Assembly (NCBI GenBank): GCA_016946835.1
Contig: JACVTC010000044.1
Location: forward strand, 653,501 to 717,500
DNA length: 64,000 nucleotides
DNA from: Neocallimastix lanati (nom. inval.)
Lineage: Eukaryota; Neocallimastigomycota; Neocallimastigomycetes; Neocallimastigales; Neocallimastigaceae
Direction of reading: 5' to 3'
Part shown: piece after piece, positions 1-13,100 of the stretch
Numbering within the stretch: the first letter of the stretch is position 1
Layout of the letters: the number at the start of each line of letters is the position of its first letter
Program-made: the position numbers and the translations under genes
The notes under the pieces: generated by a model
The model's input: only the letters and a program-made list of their open reading frames with translations
What the model was told of the DNA's origin: nothing
The model's database searches: none

Positions 1-300
1 TGTTATTTGTTTGAGGAAAACTCGTTGTTTAATTGATTGTTATTATTGTAATTTGATTCATTATTATTTGATTTATCTTATGGCGACTGGTAATTATCAC
101 TATTAAGTATTAATAGTGTCGTTTGAGTTATTTTATGGCGTGCCATTTAATTTGTTTTGATTATTTGTTTTGTCATTTATATTGATATTGCTTTCTATTG
201 AGGTATGATCTACATTATTGCCAAAATTTAATGTTTAAGTGTCATTATCATTTTTCGTTATTATTGTATTTTTGTAAATTCATGATTGAATATATAGTTT
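1..300 (-). pseudogene. Possible Asn-rich retroelement remnant
   Basis: In broken frames the minus strand gives NVDHTSIESNININDKTNN and, after stops, NNQLNNEFSSNK. The base composition is less repetitive than its surroundings. It may be an Asn-rich Gag or linker remnant of the element represented at 1162-1353. Weak evidence. Confidence 0.25.
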
Positions 301-1161
301 AAGGGGCTTATCTTTAAATAATTGTAAATCATTTATTATTTTAAAAGAAATGAAGGAAATTTTGAAATATGAAAGTTTACATAATTTGATACATCCATAT
401 CTATGATTAAACATAAAATTAAAAAGAAAAAGTTCAATTCCTTTGTATATTTATACCAAATGAAATTTCTCAAGAATTGAATTTTATAGGTCCTAAATAT
501 AGCATAATATATAAAAAGTTATGAAAATATTTTATTTAATGTCTAAAATATTTAAAATACTATTGATTATAAACTCAATATATATATTTAATTAATTAAT
601 TAATTATTATTATTATTATTATTATAATTATTTGTATTTATATTTATAATTATTACTATTATATTTATTAATTATTATTGTTACTATTATTATTATTTAT
701 TATTATTATAATGATAATTATTTTTATTTATATCTATAATTATAATTATTACTATTATTATTAATTATTATTATTATAATTCTTTTCATTTATATTTATA
801 TTATTATTATTACTATTATTACTAATATTATTATTATTTATTATTTGTTATTATTATTATTAATTATTATTACAATTTTTAGTATGATTATATACTATTA
901 TTATTATTATTATTAGTTATTATTTATTATTATTATTATTACTAATTATTAATTTAATTATTAATTATTATTATTATTATTAATTATTACTAATTATTAA
1001 TTATTATTACTATATATTATTATTATTAATATTATTATTAATTATTAATTATTATAATTAATTATTTATTATTATTACTAATTATTATTATTATTAATTA
1101 TTAATTATTTATTATTAATTATTTATTATTATTATTAATTATTATTATTATTATTCATTTA

Positions 1162-1353
1162 TATATTAATATCTTATACGCCACATTTTACGAAAAGTAC
1201 TATAATTGAGGCTTATCATTAATTATAAATAAATGTTTTGACAGAATTTTCTGACATTTGATTATATATCTTTCTAAGATTTCTTCATTTTGTGGACTAT
1301 ATGGGGTAGAAAAAAAATCTTCTTTAAGCCAATCTACCCGTGGAATTTCTTGA
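1162..1353 (-). pseudogene. Integrase C-terminal-core fragment
   Basis: The minus strand reads QEIPRVDWLKEDFFSTPYSP then QNEEILERYIIKCQKILSKH before stops. STPYSPQN...ER is the integrase signature around the catalytic Glu (usual form TPYxPQxNGxxER), with NG changed to EE. Flanking sequence is simple repeat. Confidence 0.55.
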
Positions 1354-1799
1354 TTGAAGAATTGTTATAATTTTCTTATATTATTGGATTTAAAATATTT
1401 GATTTTATCATCAAAATAATTATTAATGTATTTATTGAAATTACTGATGATATTAATTACAAAAGATTTATTATATATACACATATTGTAACAAAATTTA
1501 CATCTATTTATACTAAAATGTGGCTAGTTCCATAATACAATTTAATTATGTAATTACATTATATAACATTTATATTAATTACATTATATTACAATATTTT
1601 TATTTTTTAATTTCGATAAATTGATATGTATCTAATATAATATAAAAAAAAATTATTTCTTAAACTAGTTGATATATAAAAATATTCGTAATGATGATTT
1701 GATTTAGAAAGTTGTATCCATTTATTTATTTATTTGTTTAATTTATGTTTAATTATTTATTTATATTATTAAATTAAGATACAATTAATAAAGAGTTTT

Positions 1800-1890
1800 T
1801 TTTCTTTGTTCCTTTTATTTTTGTTCCTTTTTATTTTTGTTCCTTTTTATTTTTGTTCCTTTTTATTTTTGTTCCTTTTTATTTTTGTTC
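1800..1890. repeat. 16-bp tandem repeat
   Basis: About six units of TTCCTTTTTATTTTTG. Any open frame through it is low-complexity. Confidence 0.9.
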
Positions 1891-2219
1891 TTTTTCCAAT
1901 GCATTTTTCAATAGTTTTCCCTATGATTATTTTTTTCTTACGTTTTCCAATTTTATTTTCATTAATATCATATTTTTATTATGTTGATTAAATATTTTTT
2001 CAAAAAGTAATTATTTTTTTTTTACTAAATGTTACCGTATTTTATTTTTGCTTTCATATAGATTTATTAATTTTATAAATTCAGTATTTTTTTTTTCACT
2101 ATTATACATTAAAGAATTATACTTTTTTTTTTCTGAATATTTATATTTATTTTTTTATATCATTTTTATTATTATTTTAATATTTTTATGTTGTTAATAT
2201 AATACTTCGCCAATTATAT

Positions 2220-2543
2220 AAATAGTTCAGTATTTTAATATTGAAGCATATCTATTGTTGTTTTCTTTTTTCATTTAATTCCAAAATTATTATTATTTTT
2301 AATTGATATCAACTAATAATAATTTTCATTATTTCAACATTATTCCTGCTGATGGCTTTTAAAAGTGGATAATGTTTTCATCGTTTCTAATTAATTCCAA
2401 TTTAATTTTATTTAATTTTTTTTTATAGTAGTACAGTTTAATAACCATTTAACCATTTTAATATTATCAATTTTTATGGCTTCTAAAAAAAGTGGTTAAT
2501 ATCCATTTTTCTTGTCTTTTTTCATCTAATTCCGTAATAATTC

Positions 2544-2586
<43 letters not shown>

Positions 2587-2960
2587 CTTTTGTTTTATTA
2601 TCATAATTCAATAATATTTTTTTTCCAATTTAATATTATTCAATTCAGTGGCTTCCAAAAGTGGATAATTCCTATATTTTTTTTTTTATTTAATTCTATG
2701 CTAATTTTTTCTCTTCTATGGAATAATAATTTAACAATTGAATTATTTCAAAATTACCATCAGAAAAAGGAATTTTAAAGGTGGATTCAATTCATCTCTA
2801 CTTTTTTTTTTATATTAATATATTAAATAATTTTGTTTCATTTGTATAATCAATTAATAATTTAACCATTTTAACACTATTATGAAAAATGGTTTTTAAA
2901 AGTAGCAAATATTCATATTCATTATTCTTTTCCATTTATTTATTTCCAAAATTATATTAA
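2220..2960. repeat. Diverged tandem blocks
   Basis: Four to five copies of a motif set: AATATTAT or ACTATTAT, then TGGCTTCTAAAAAGTGG-like text, then TTTTTTCATCTAATTCC. Spacing is uneven. No coding potential seen. Confidence 0.55.
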
Positions 2961-3213
2961 TTTTTACTGGCATATTCTAAACTATTTTTTTAAGTTTATA
3001 AATGTCTCTTTTACCAACAATTGCATTAAGTCTTTTTTCCAAATTTTCCTCTCGTTTTTTTTTTTTCTAAATAATTTTATTATTAATATATTATTTTTTA
3101 AGTTAATTAAATAATAAAGTTCTATCTTTTATAATATATTTCTTATTTATCATTTAAAAATTAAATTATTTAATAATTCAATTCATTTAATATTTTGATT
3201 AATAAATAAAATC

Positions 3214-3296
<83 letters not shown>

Positions 3297-3458
3297 TATT
3301 ATTATTTATTATTATTTTTATTTATTATTTATTATTTATTATTTATTATTTATTTTTATTTTTATTTTTACTTTTATTTTTATTTATTATTTTTTATTTT
3401 TATCTATATTATTCAAAAAATATTTATATATGTATATATGATGTATATATATCATATA

Positions 3459-3523
<65 letters not shown>

Positions 3524-5397
3524 AATTTAAACTAATAACACTACAAAAAATCAAATTTTATTTAAATATAAATATCAAAAATGAAATAGTTCATAAAAGT
3601 TATATTATTATAATTTTTGTAAATAAAATAATTATTATTATTTCTAATTTCATTAAAAGAAAAAAAAAAAAAAAAAAAACTAAAATGAAAAATAAAAAAA
3701 AAATATAAATAATGAATAAATAATTATAATAAATAATAAATAACAAAAAGAGTATTTATTAATAAATAATAAATAATAATTAATATATAATAAATAATAA
3801 AAAGAGTAAAGTGTATTTATTATTAAATATTAAATAATAAATAATTGAATAATCAATAATCAATAATCAATAATCAATAATAATAATAAATAACAAAAAG
3901 AGTATTTGTTAATAAATAATAAATAATAAATAATAAATAATAATAAATAACACAAAGAGTATTTATTAATAAATAATAAATAATAAATAATAAATAATTA
4001 AATAATAAATAATAAATAATAAATTAAAAAAGAGTATTTATTAATAAATAATAAATAATCATAAATAATAAATAATAAATAATAAATAATAAATATAAAT
4101 AAAAATAATAAATAATAAATAATAAATAATAAATAATAAATAATAAATAATAAATAATAAATAATAAATAATAAATAATAAATAATAAATAATAAATAAT
4201 AAATAATAAATAATAAATAATAAATAATAAATAATAAATAATAATAATAATAATAATAGTAATGTTAATAATAAATAATAATAATAATAAATAATAATAA
4301 ATAATAAATAATTAATAATAAATAATAAATAATAAATAATAATAAATAACAAATAATAATAAATAATAAATAATAAATAATAATGAATTATAAATAATAA
4401 TAATGAATTATAAATAATAATAATAATAATAATAAATAATAAATAAATAATAAATAATAAATAATAAAAAGAGTATTTATTGATAAATAATTAAATAATA
4501 AATAATAAATAATAAATAATAAAAAGAGTATTTATTGATAAATAATTAAATATTAAATAATAAATAATATATAATAAAAAGAGTATTTATTGATAAATAA
4601 TCAAATATTAAATAATTAAATAATAAAAAATAAAAATAAAAAAAGGATATAAGAACTATAGGAATTTTATTCAATTCCAAATAAAATTTACTATTTGTTT
4701 TATATAAATAAAATATTAGGAATAAAGATAATTTGGAGGTAAACTAATTTACCAATTTTTAATAGTAAATATTTCATTTTATTTTTTTTTATTATTATTT
4801 TCATTATTAATTTTTTATTTCAATATATAAAAATTATTTTTATTTTAAATATTTATAATTATAAATTTATTTTTAAATGATTTAATTATAATTTTTTATT
4901 TAATTATTTTTTTTTATTTAATAAAAATTAAAGATGTTTTTTTTTTTTTTTTTTGTAATAACTTAGTTTGATAAAATAAAAATATATATAATTAAATGGT
5001 GTTATTATTGTATTAATTATAGGCCATTTATTATTATTTATAGGATTATTTATTTAAAATATATATTATAAGTATTTTTTTTTTAAAATATAATTATATT
5101 TTATGTTGGATTTTCTTTAGGAACATATGAAATAAAAAATAAAATACGAAAAAAAATTTTAAATGTAAATTTATTAAAGAATTTAAGTATTTGCTAAAAT
5201 TTTGTTTTTGTTTTAACTTTCTTTTTTTTCTTTTTAAAATAAATACGAATTTAAATTATTTATGTAATTTATTATTTAAATTAATTATAGATTTTTTTTT
5301 TCTATTATAAAAATAATTTTTTATTTATAAATAAATAAATAAGATGCTAACAAGTAATTTTATATCATGTAATCCAGATTGATTTTTTTCGATATAA

Positions 5398-5927
5398 TTA
5401 TGTAGGACATGTACTTGAATTATATTCACCAGCAGCGCAACGCGTGTACGGTGTTTCTCCACCTGCACATGTGCTACTATTGTCTTGAACATAAACCAAA
5501 TTAGCATCTGCACAAATGTTTTCTGTTTTCGCCGAAAGAATAATTGAATATTCGGTTGCTTCAACTAAAACATATTTACCTGTAGCAGTGGCTATTGTTT
5601 TTGGGAAACTTCGTGTGTCAGCAGTATAATCAATTAAATACTTTTTGCCATCAGTAAATTCACCTGTTTTATCAGCCGCAAGACAAAGAACACCGTTAGA
5701 ATCAATCTTTCCTATTTTTTCTCCATCACATGCTGCCCCTTCTTTACTATAGGCTTCACATGCACTACCAGTACATTTTATTAATACATCCTTTTTATTT
5801 TTATAATATCCTGCAGTAGCTTGTGCAAAGGTTTTTGTAGTACAAGAAGTATCGGAAGTACAATGTACTAACGCATTTGAAGATGTTGTCGTTATTTCCT
5901 GATCTTTGGCTAAGTGATAACCCGAAA
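5398..5927 (-). CDS. Gene A terminal exon
   Basis: 530 nt ending in TAA at 5398-5400, about residues 1550-1725. It begins VSGYHLAKDQEITTTSSNAL and contains VHCTSDTSC, a GYYKNKKDVLIKC unit, KIGKIDSNGVLCL and ICADANLVYVQ, closing RCAAGEYNSSTCPT. It is another copy of the type seen in gene B exon 8, used here as the C-terminus. No membrane anchor follows. Confidence 0.83.
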
Positions 5928-5949
5928 CTAAATGTATAATTCAATTAGA

Positions 5950-5980
<31 letters not shown>

Positions 5981-8355
5981 AAAATTAAAATAGAGTTAAT
6001 ATTTGAATAGTATTCATAGAAATAATTCCAAAAAAAAAAAAAAAATTAAATAAAAAAAATTTAAAAAAAAAATCTTTTTAAAATAAATCAATAAAACAAA
6101 AAAAAAAATAAATAAATAAATATTTTAGAGGTCATATAAAAATTGAAAAAATAATTCATTGATTGAAGAAGAAAAAGAAAAATAAAAAAAAAGATTCATC
6201 AATAAAAAAAATAAGAAAAAGAAAAAAAAAATATATAGATATTTTTTTTTAAAAAAAAAAAATAAGAATAAGAAAACTTTAAAAAAAAAATATAGATAGG
6301 ATTATGATAAAAGTAATGATCATTATTTCATTTCAAATTTCTTTTTTTTTTTTTCTATCAAGTTTTCTATTTTCTATTTTCTATTTTCTATTTTCTATTT
6401 TCTATTTCTAATTTTTTTTTTCTAAGAACTTATTGATAAAAAATTGATCATTCGTGAGACGTTACCATCCAGTTTCAGAGTGAAGGTATTCGTTCCTCCC
6501 TTAACGATGAGACCCGTGGTTGCGGCACCCGTAAATATATTGGCGGCTGTAAGACTACTAAGGAGATATTCTTTAGCTTCGAAAGTAGCTCCAGTAGTAT
6601 CAGTAGCAGTTAAACAAAGTTTTCCTTCGGTTAATAATCCTCCAACGGCTGAACAGGCGGCTGGAGTAACTACTTTATTTCCAGTAGATCCAGCGCCAAT
6701 AGCAAAATATTTATCGTCATTTGATTTCGCATAACCGTAGGTTCGTTGACATATACCAGTGGCGTCACAATCATATATCTTCCATGTGGCGATTTCAGAA
6801 TCTTGGGTGATTCCAGTGAGAGACGAAAGGGTAATTTCGGCATATGTAGATTCATCAATAACGTGAACTCCGGCAGCTCCTGCGCCAATAACAGCTGTAA
6901 GACAGGCATTAGCAGCAGTGACTCCATGAACAGTATTATCTGATTTAATACAATAGGTTGCAGCGTCTCCTTCTGCATTACATGTTGCTGGACAATCAGG
7001 GAAACCTTGAGATGAGGGTATGATTATTATTATTAATATTATTATTTTTTTTTATAAATTTAAAAAAAAAAAAAAAAAAAAAACATTAATATATATGATT
7101 GAATATAAATTTTTAATAAAACTTTTAAGGAAATTTTTTTTTTCTAAGAAAAAAAAAATATAATAGTAATAATAATAATGATAATGCTAAAAAAAAATAA
7201 GAAAGAAATAGATGACATCATTTTTTTTTTTTTTTACTTAATATCAACAAATAATACTATCTATATATATATATTTTTTTTTAATTAAACTAATATCAAC
7301 AAATCATGCTATCGATATCTATTTCTTATATTTTATTAAATTATTATGAAATAATACTATCTATTTCTTTCTTTCTTTCTTTTTTTTTTTTAATTAAATC
7401 GTTATAAACCTATGATGCCAATTTATTTCTTTTCTATTTTTTTTTATAAAATCACTATAAACCCATAATGCCAAATTCATTTCTATTTTCTATTTTCTAA
7501 TTCTATTTTCTAATTTTCTATTTCTACTTTTTTTTCTTTTCTTTTCTTTTCTTTTCTTTTCATTTCTTTTTCTACTTTACTTGGTAATTCGGGTAGGGTA
7601 CTTCCTGTTTGACAGACGCCTTTGCTATTACAGGCATACGCCGTACCACCAGTAGCACATGTGGCGGAGGCAGAGGCTCTTGTCGTCACCGCAAGATTGG
7701 CATCCACGCAAATGTAGGACTTCTCGGTGTCAGGGACGATCGAGGCTGCGGTCATCTTAATCACTCCAAATTGTCCGCTCTTCACCAGAGGAGTGAAGCC
7801 ACTGTTGGCTCCGTAAGCGATAAGGTAGGATCCTTCGGTTCCCAGAGCACCAGTTTTCTTGCCTGATTCGTTAAGACAGAGTTCCTTCGTAGAAGTAAAA
7901 GTACCCACTTGATTAGTGATACATGTAGCCGTAAATGCACTAATAATGGAACAGTTTTCATTAAGACCGGTACATTGAACTACAGTGTCACCATCGGTAT
8001 AGCTACTTACTAAAACATTATTTCTGACAAGGAAATAACCAATTTCTATTAAAATTTGAATATATATATATATATATATATTTTTAAAAAAAAATTAGTA
8101 CAATTAAAAAAATAATAATCATTAAACTATCTATTTCTAAATATATATATATATATTTTATCTTTTTTTTTTTTTTTTTTTTTTTCACTAAATAATTCAT
8201 TTTATTATTAACATATATATATTTTTTTAAAATAGTTTATTGATTTAGCTATGAATCTATATAATTTTTTTTTTTAAAAATCTTTCAAAAATATTTATTA
8301 CTCCATCAAAATAAATCAATAAATATATATATTTAAAAATTTAAAATATCTCTAC

Positions 8356-8393
<38 letters not shown>

Positions 8394-10127
8394 AATATTT
8401 AAACATCACTAACTACTATTATAAATTCAATTTTATAATGTAAAACTTTATGATGGCTAAATTATTTTTAATTTAGTCTAATATTTGAATGAGGTATAGC
8501 TTAAACTTAACTAATTATTATTATTATTGCTATTATTGCTATTATTTAAAAAAATTTTTTTTAAATAATACCAAATATCCTAACTTTTTATGATATCTAC
8601 TTTCTTTTTTTTTTTTTAAAAAAAATTTTTTTCAACAAAAATAAAATATATATATTTATATAGGTATATATTATTTACCTGTTTCCTCCATAATAATGGT
8701 CTTACTGTCATTCACAATTAATCTTTTATAGGTAGAAGTCGTTGTACCGGCATAATAAACTTTAGATGAATCAAGTGCAACCACTTCATGGGTTGGAGTG
8801 GTTCCTTTCATACACATCTTGAGCGCTTTATTGTCGACAAAGATTTTACTGACATCATCATCACCATCACAATTCGTGGTTGCAGCCAACACTGCATCCG
8901 GAGTATTACAGTCAGTATCACTGCAGGTCATGACCGTTGTACCTCCGATCAGAATCTTACCATGACGAATTTCACAGATGCCACTGGCACAGCTGAAAAG
9001 AAGAAGGTTCGGGGCGTCCGCAAGAGTGATCTGAGAGAAGGGGAGCTCCTCATAGAGATTACTACTTTCTACCTGTCGGTAGGTCTTCGTACCGGAGATC
9101 GAGGAATCCACTGCAAATTTCTTTGTGGTTGTATCGTAATTATAGGCGGTAAATACGTCATCCTTCTTCACAAGATAATTTTGACCTAAAAAATAATAAT
9201 GTATTAAAAATATAATTCATTAATAATAAATAATAAATAATAAATAATAAATAATAAATAATAAATAATAAATAATAAATAATAAATAATAAATAATAAA
9301 TAATAAATAATAAATAATAAATAATAAATAATAAATAATAAGAAAATAAATAAGTTATATATATGTATATATATATATATATATTTTAAAAAAATAGATC
9401 AATATTATTAGGATATAAAAAAAAATCAAAAAAAAAAAAAAAAAAATTAAATGACTATAAAAAATATATATATATATCCTTTTGAATCAATAATTTTTTT
9501 TAACTATTAAATAAATATTATAATCTATTTTAATTAAAATAATTTAAAAAAAAAAAATAAATATTATATGAATGGTAATGATTCGATGGATGAAAAAAAA
9601 TGATAATGAATTTCATTATTAATTTTCATCAATAAAAAAAAAAAGGTAGAATAAATGGTTTGATAATATTGTAAAAAAAACTATTTATATAATTTAAAAT
9701 AAAAATTATTTCTTTTTTTATATAAAAAAAAAAAAAAAAAAAAAGATTTTAAATTATAAAAAATATTTAAATAAACATAAAATAAAAAAATTTTTTTTTT
9801 TTTTTTGAATGATAAATAATTAAAACATTAAAAAGAAAAAAAAAGTCATCCTACAATCTATTTTTGACTAAAAAAAAATAAAAAATAATAATAATAATAA
9901 TAGTAATTATATAAAATAAAAACTCTAACTAGCTTTTATAAAAAATAACTTCTTTCAAAATAAATTAATAAAAATTTAAATTGAAAAAAAAAAAAAAAAT
10001 TATTAAACAACAAATAAATATTTAATAATTAAAAAAAAAAAAAAATTAAGATTTGGAATAACTATAAAATTTTCATCGAATCAAAAAAAATTTTTAACCA
10101 TACTTCCTTATATAAAAATATATATAC

Positions 10128-10164
<37 letters not shown>

Positions 10165-13100
10165 TTAAAAAAAAAATTAAAAAAAAAAAAAAAATATTTC
10201 ATATCACCAAATAATAAAAAACAATTTATGATCTTTCCATTTTTTTTTTCTGTACTTACCATCCCAACGTTCATCCGTCACAATATAGGTATCCGTAATT
10301 TTAACCATTTTATTGGCCGCTAATTTACTATCCGACGCCACCGTTCCGACGACATAATAATTAGGACCGGCAGCAGGGGTGGTGACGTCCACCTTGTCAC
10401 TTCCGGTGAGACAGAGATATTTTTTGGCGCCGATCGTCGCCACTTTACCAACGTTACCGTTACAGGACGTAATAGTGTTTGGAACTTCTGTACCGCCAAG
10501 GGTATTACCGAAAGCATAATAAGTGGTACTGAATGCATAACCAGAAACATTTTCACAGACATCACCATCACACTTGTAGATACCAAGTTTAGCTAATTCG
10601 GTAGCGTCAGTGAAATCACCTGAAACTGCTGCAGTGATGACACCACTGTCAAGTTTATAGACATTATAAGGATCGGTGGAATGAGAGAGTGTGAAGGTAC
10701 TTCCTTTGACTTTCACAATGACCGTCTTTCCTTTTTTGGAAGCGGCGAAAACGTTGGGCTTAGCAATCGATAATGAAACGAGGGAAGAATCTGCCATGGC
10801 CACTTTTACAACCGTTTCAGCGGTACCATCGACACAAAGTTTTTTAGTGCCACTGTCATCAAAAAGAAGACCAGTATTCGTGGCGGCGGCACAAGCATTT
10901 GAGGTTAAAATGGCGTCGGTCACAATCGAATTAGTACCATCGACTGCAAGTGAGAAGTATTTACTATCACCAGATTTAATGTAACCATAGGTTGGCGTAC
11001 AACTACCCGATGTACAATCAAATAAAGCCCAATTTTCCACGTCAGAGTCTTCAGTGATAGTACTTGTATTGGATAAATCAAATTTTTTGTAAACATTAAT
11101 AAAGTTTTCCTCCTTATCCTTGCATCTTTCATAAGCACCAATAGTTCCTTCAGATCCAGCAGTGTAAACACTTGATCCTAATGTATAATGTTTATAAGTA
11201 TCATCAATTTTGATGAGGAAATCACCCGTAGAATCTTTTATAATTTATTAGTTTGATCATTATTTTTTTTTATAATAAAAAGTAAAATTAAATTTAGGAG
11301 ATAAATATAAAAAAAAAAATAGTTAAAATAGTTAAATATAATTAGTAATTATATATATATTATAGATTATTTTTTATATTATTTTTATCTATTTTTTTAT
11401 ATTTTTTTTATAATTTATATTTATATTTTTTAATTATTTATGTATTTTATATATATAAATATATCTTATATTTTTTATATTATTTTTCATATAATTTTTT
11501 TATATATTTTTATACTATTATATATATATATTTTATGTATATTATATATATATATTATATATATATATTATATATTTTTATACTATTTTTTTGTATGTTT
11601 TTTCATATTTTATATAGTATTTTTTATATAATTTTTTTCCATATTTTTTATATATTTTTTATATATAAATTTCATATAATTTTTATCTATTTTTTTATAT
11701 TTTTTTTTTTTATAATTATATTTTTATTTTTTATTTATATATGTATTTAATATATATATCTTATATTTTTAATATTATTATTATTATATTATTATTTTAT
11801 ATTTTTTATACTATTTTTTATATATTTTTTATATTTTTTTTATCTATATTTTATCTATTTTTTATGTTTTTTTATATATAAATATTTTATCTATTTTTTT
11901 ATCTATATTTTATCTATTTTTTATGTTTTTTTATATATAAATATTTTATCTATTTTTTTTATAACTTTTTTATATAATTTATATATTTATATTTTTAATT
12001 TTTTTTACACTATTTTTTTTTATATTTTTTTTATCAAAATAAAAAAGTTATTTTACAAATAATAAAAATAAAAATAAAAATAATTTTTTTTTCTTTTTTT
12101 CCCTTACCTGAAATGACATTATTGACACCAATTAAAGTATCGCTAATCTGAATCATTTTTTGTTTATCACCGGAAGCAAAAGAACTACCCGAAGCAAAGT
12201 CATTATTATCCAAAGCATAGAATCCAGGTTGGGCGAGGTTCACCTTATTCGTCGTGCCGGTACAGAGATAGATGCCACGGCCATCGTCAATAAGTTTTCC
12301 GGAGTCCGCGGAACAGACGTTGACGTTCGCTGGGGTGACCTCGTCGGAAGCAGCCGCGGCTGGAATGGAGTAGTATTTATCACCATTGATGGCATAACCG
12401 GCAACGGCAATACAAACTCCGGCTTTGGTACAATCGTAGAGCGTCAACTTGGTCTTGTTGTTATCATCAATTTTATTGGAGGAAATTTCTTTACCGGAGG
12501 TGAAGAGATGGAGGCCGATATCTTCTTTAGCGATAACTTCACTGAAGGAAAAAGTATTTCCTGTAGATTTAATATATTTTATGCCAGAGGCAGCGAATGG
12601 ACTACCGGTTTTAACATCGACAACGAACACCTCTCCATCCCCCATGGTATATTTTATTGGAGTAGAACCATCACCGACGACACATAAAGAACCATCAGAC
12701 ATTAAAAGACCATTAGCCGTTGTGGCAGCACAATCGCTGAATGCGGGAGTACTGCCAACTTCCTTATTGTTGGCGACGCCATCATAAGGAAGATAGTAAT
12801 ATTTGGGGGAGGCTTCCTTCGACTTCACGTAACCATAGGCCTGCTTGCAGTCGTCCTCGATACAGTCAAACAGAATCCAGGTGGTGATGGCGCCGTTCAG
12901 CGAGGGATTGGCGAGGTTCACCTCCTTGTAGAGGCCGGCGACCCCGTCGATGGTTTGATAGACAAAGATACCGGAGGTATTGTCGGAGACGAAGGCATGG
13001 CTACTCTCCAAGTATTTATAGACATAAAAGTCCGAAGCAACTTTATTAAAGTATAATTTTGAGTTTTCGGCTAAGGATTATGATCAATAGTATTATCATA

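Larger units (their letters stand above)
1354..5397. other. Gene-free AT-rich region left of gene A
   Basis: Apart from the listed repeats it holds TTA and TAATAAA runs (3190-3420 and 3700-4630), a 46-nt poly-T (about 3476-3522) and a recurring AAAAAGAGTATTTATTRATA motif. No exon-like island. It includes the 3' flank of gene A. Confidence 0.7.

Noticed and set aside
4059-4352. 97-codon Leu/Ile/Tyr frame
   Set aside because: Product of ATAATAA arrays; no codon structure.
12160-12687. 175-codon plus-strand frame
   Set aside because: Antisense shadow of gene A exon 6.
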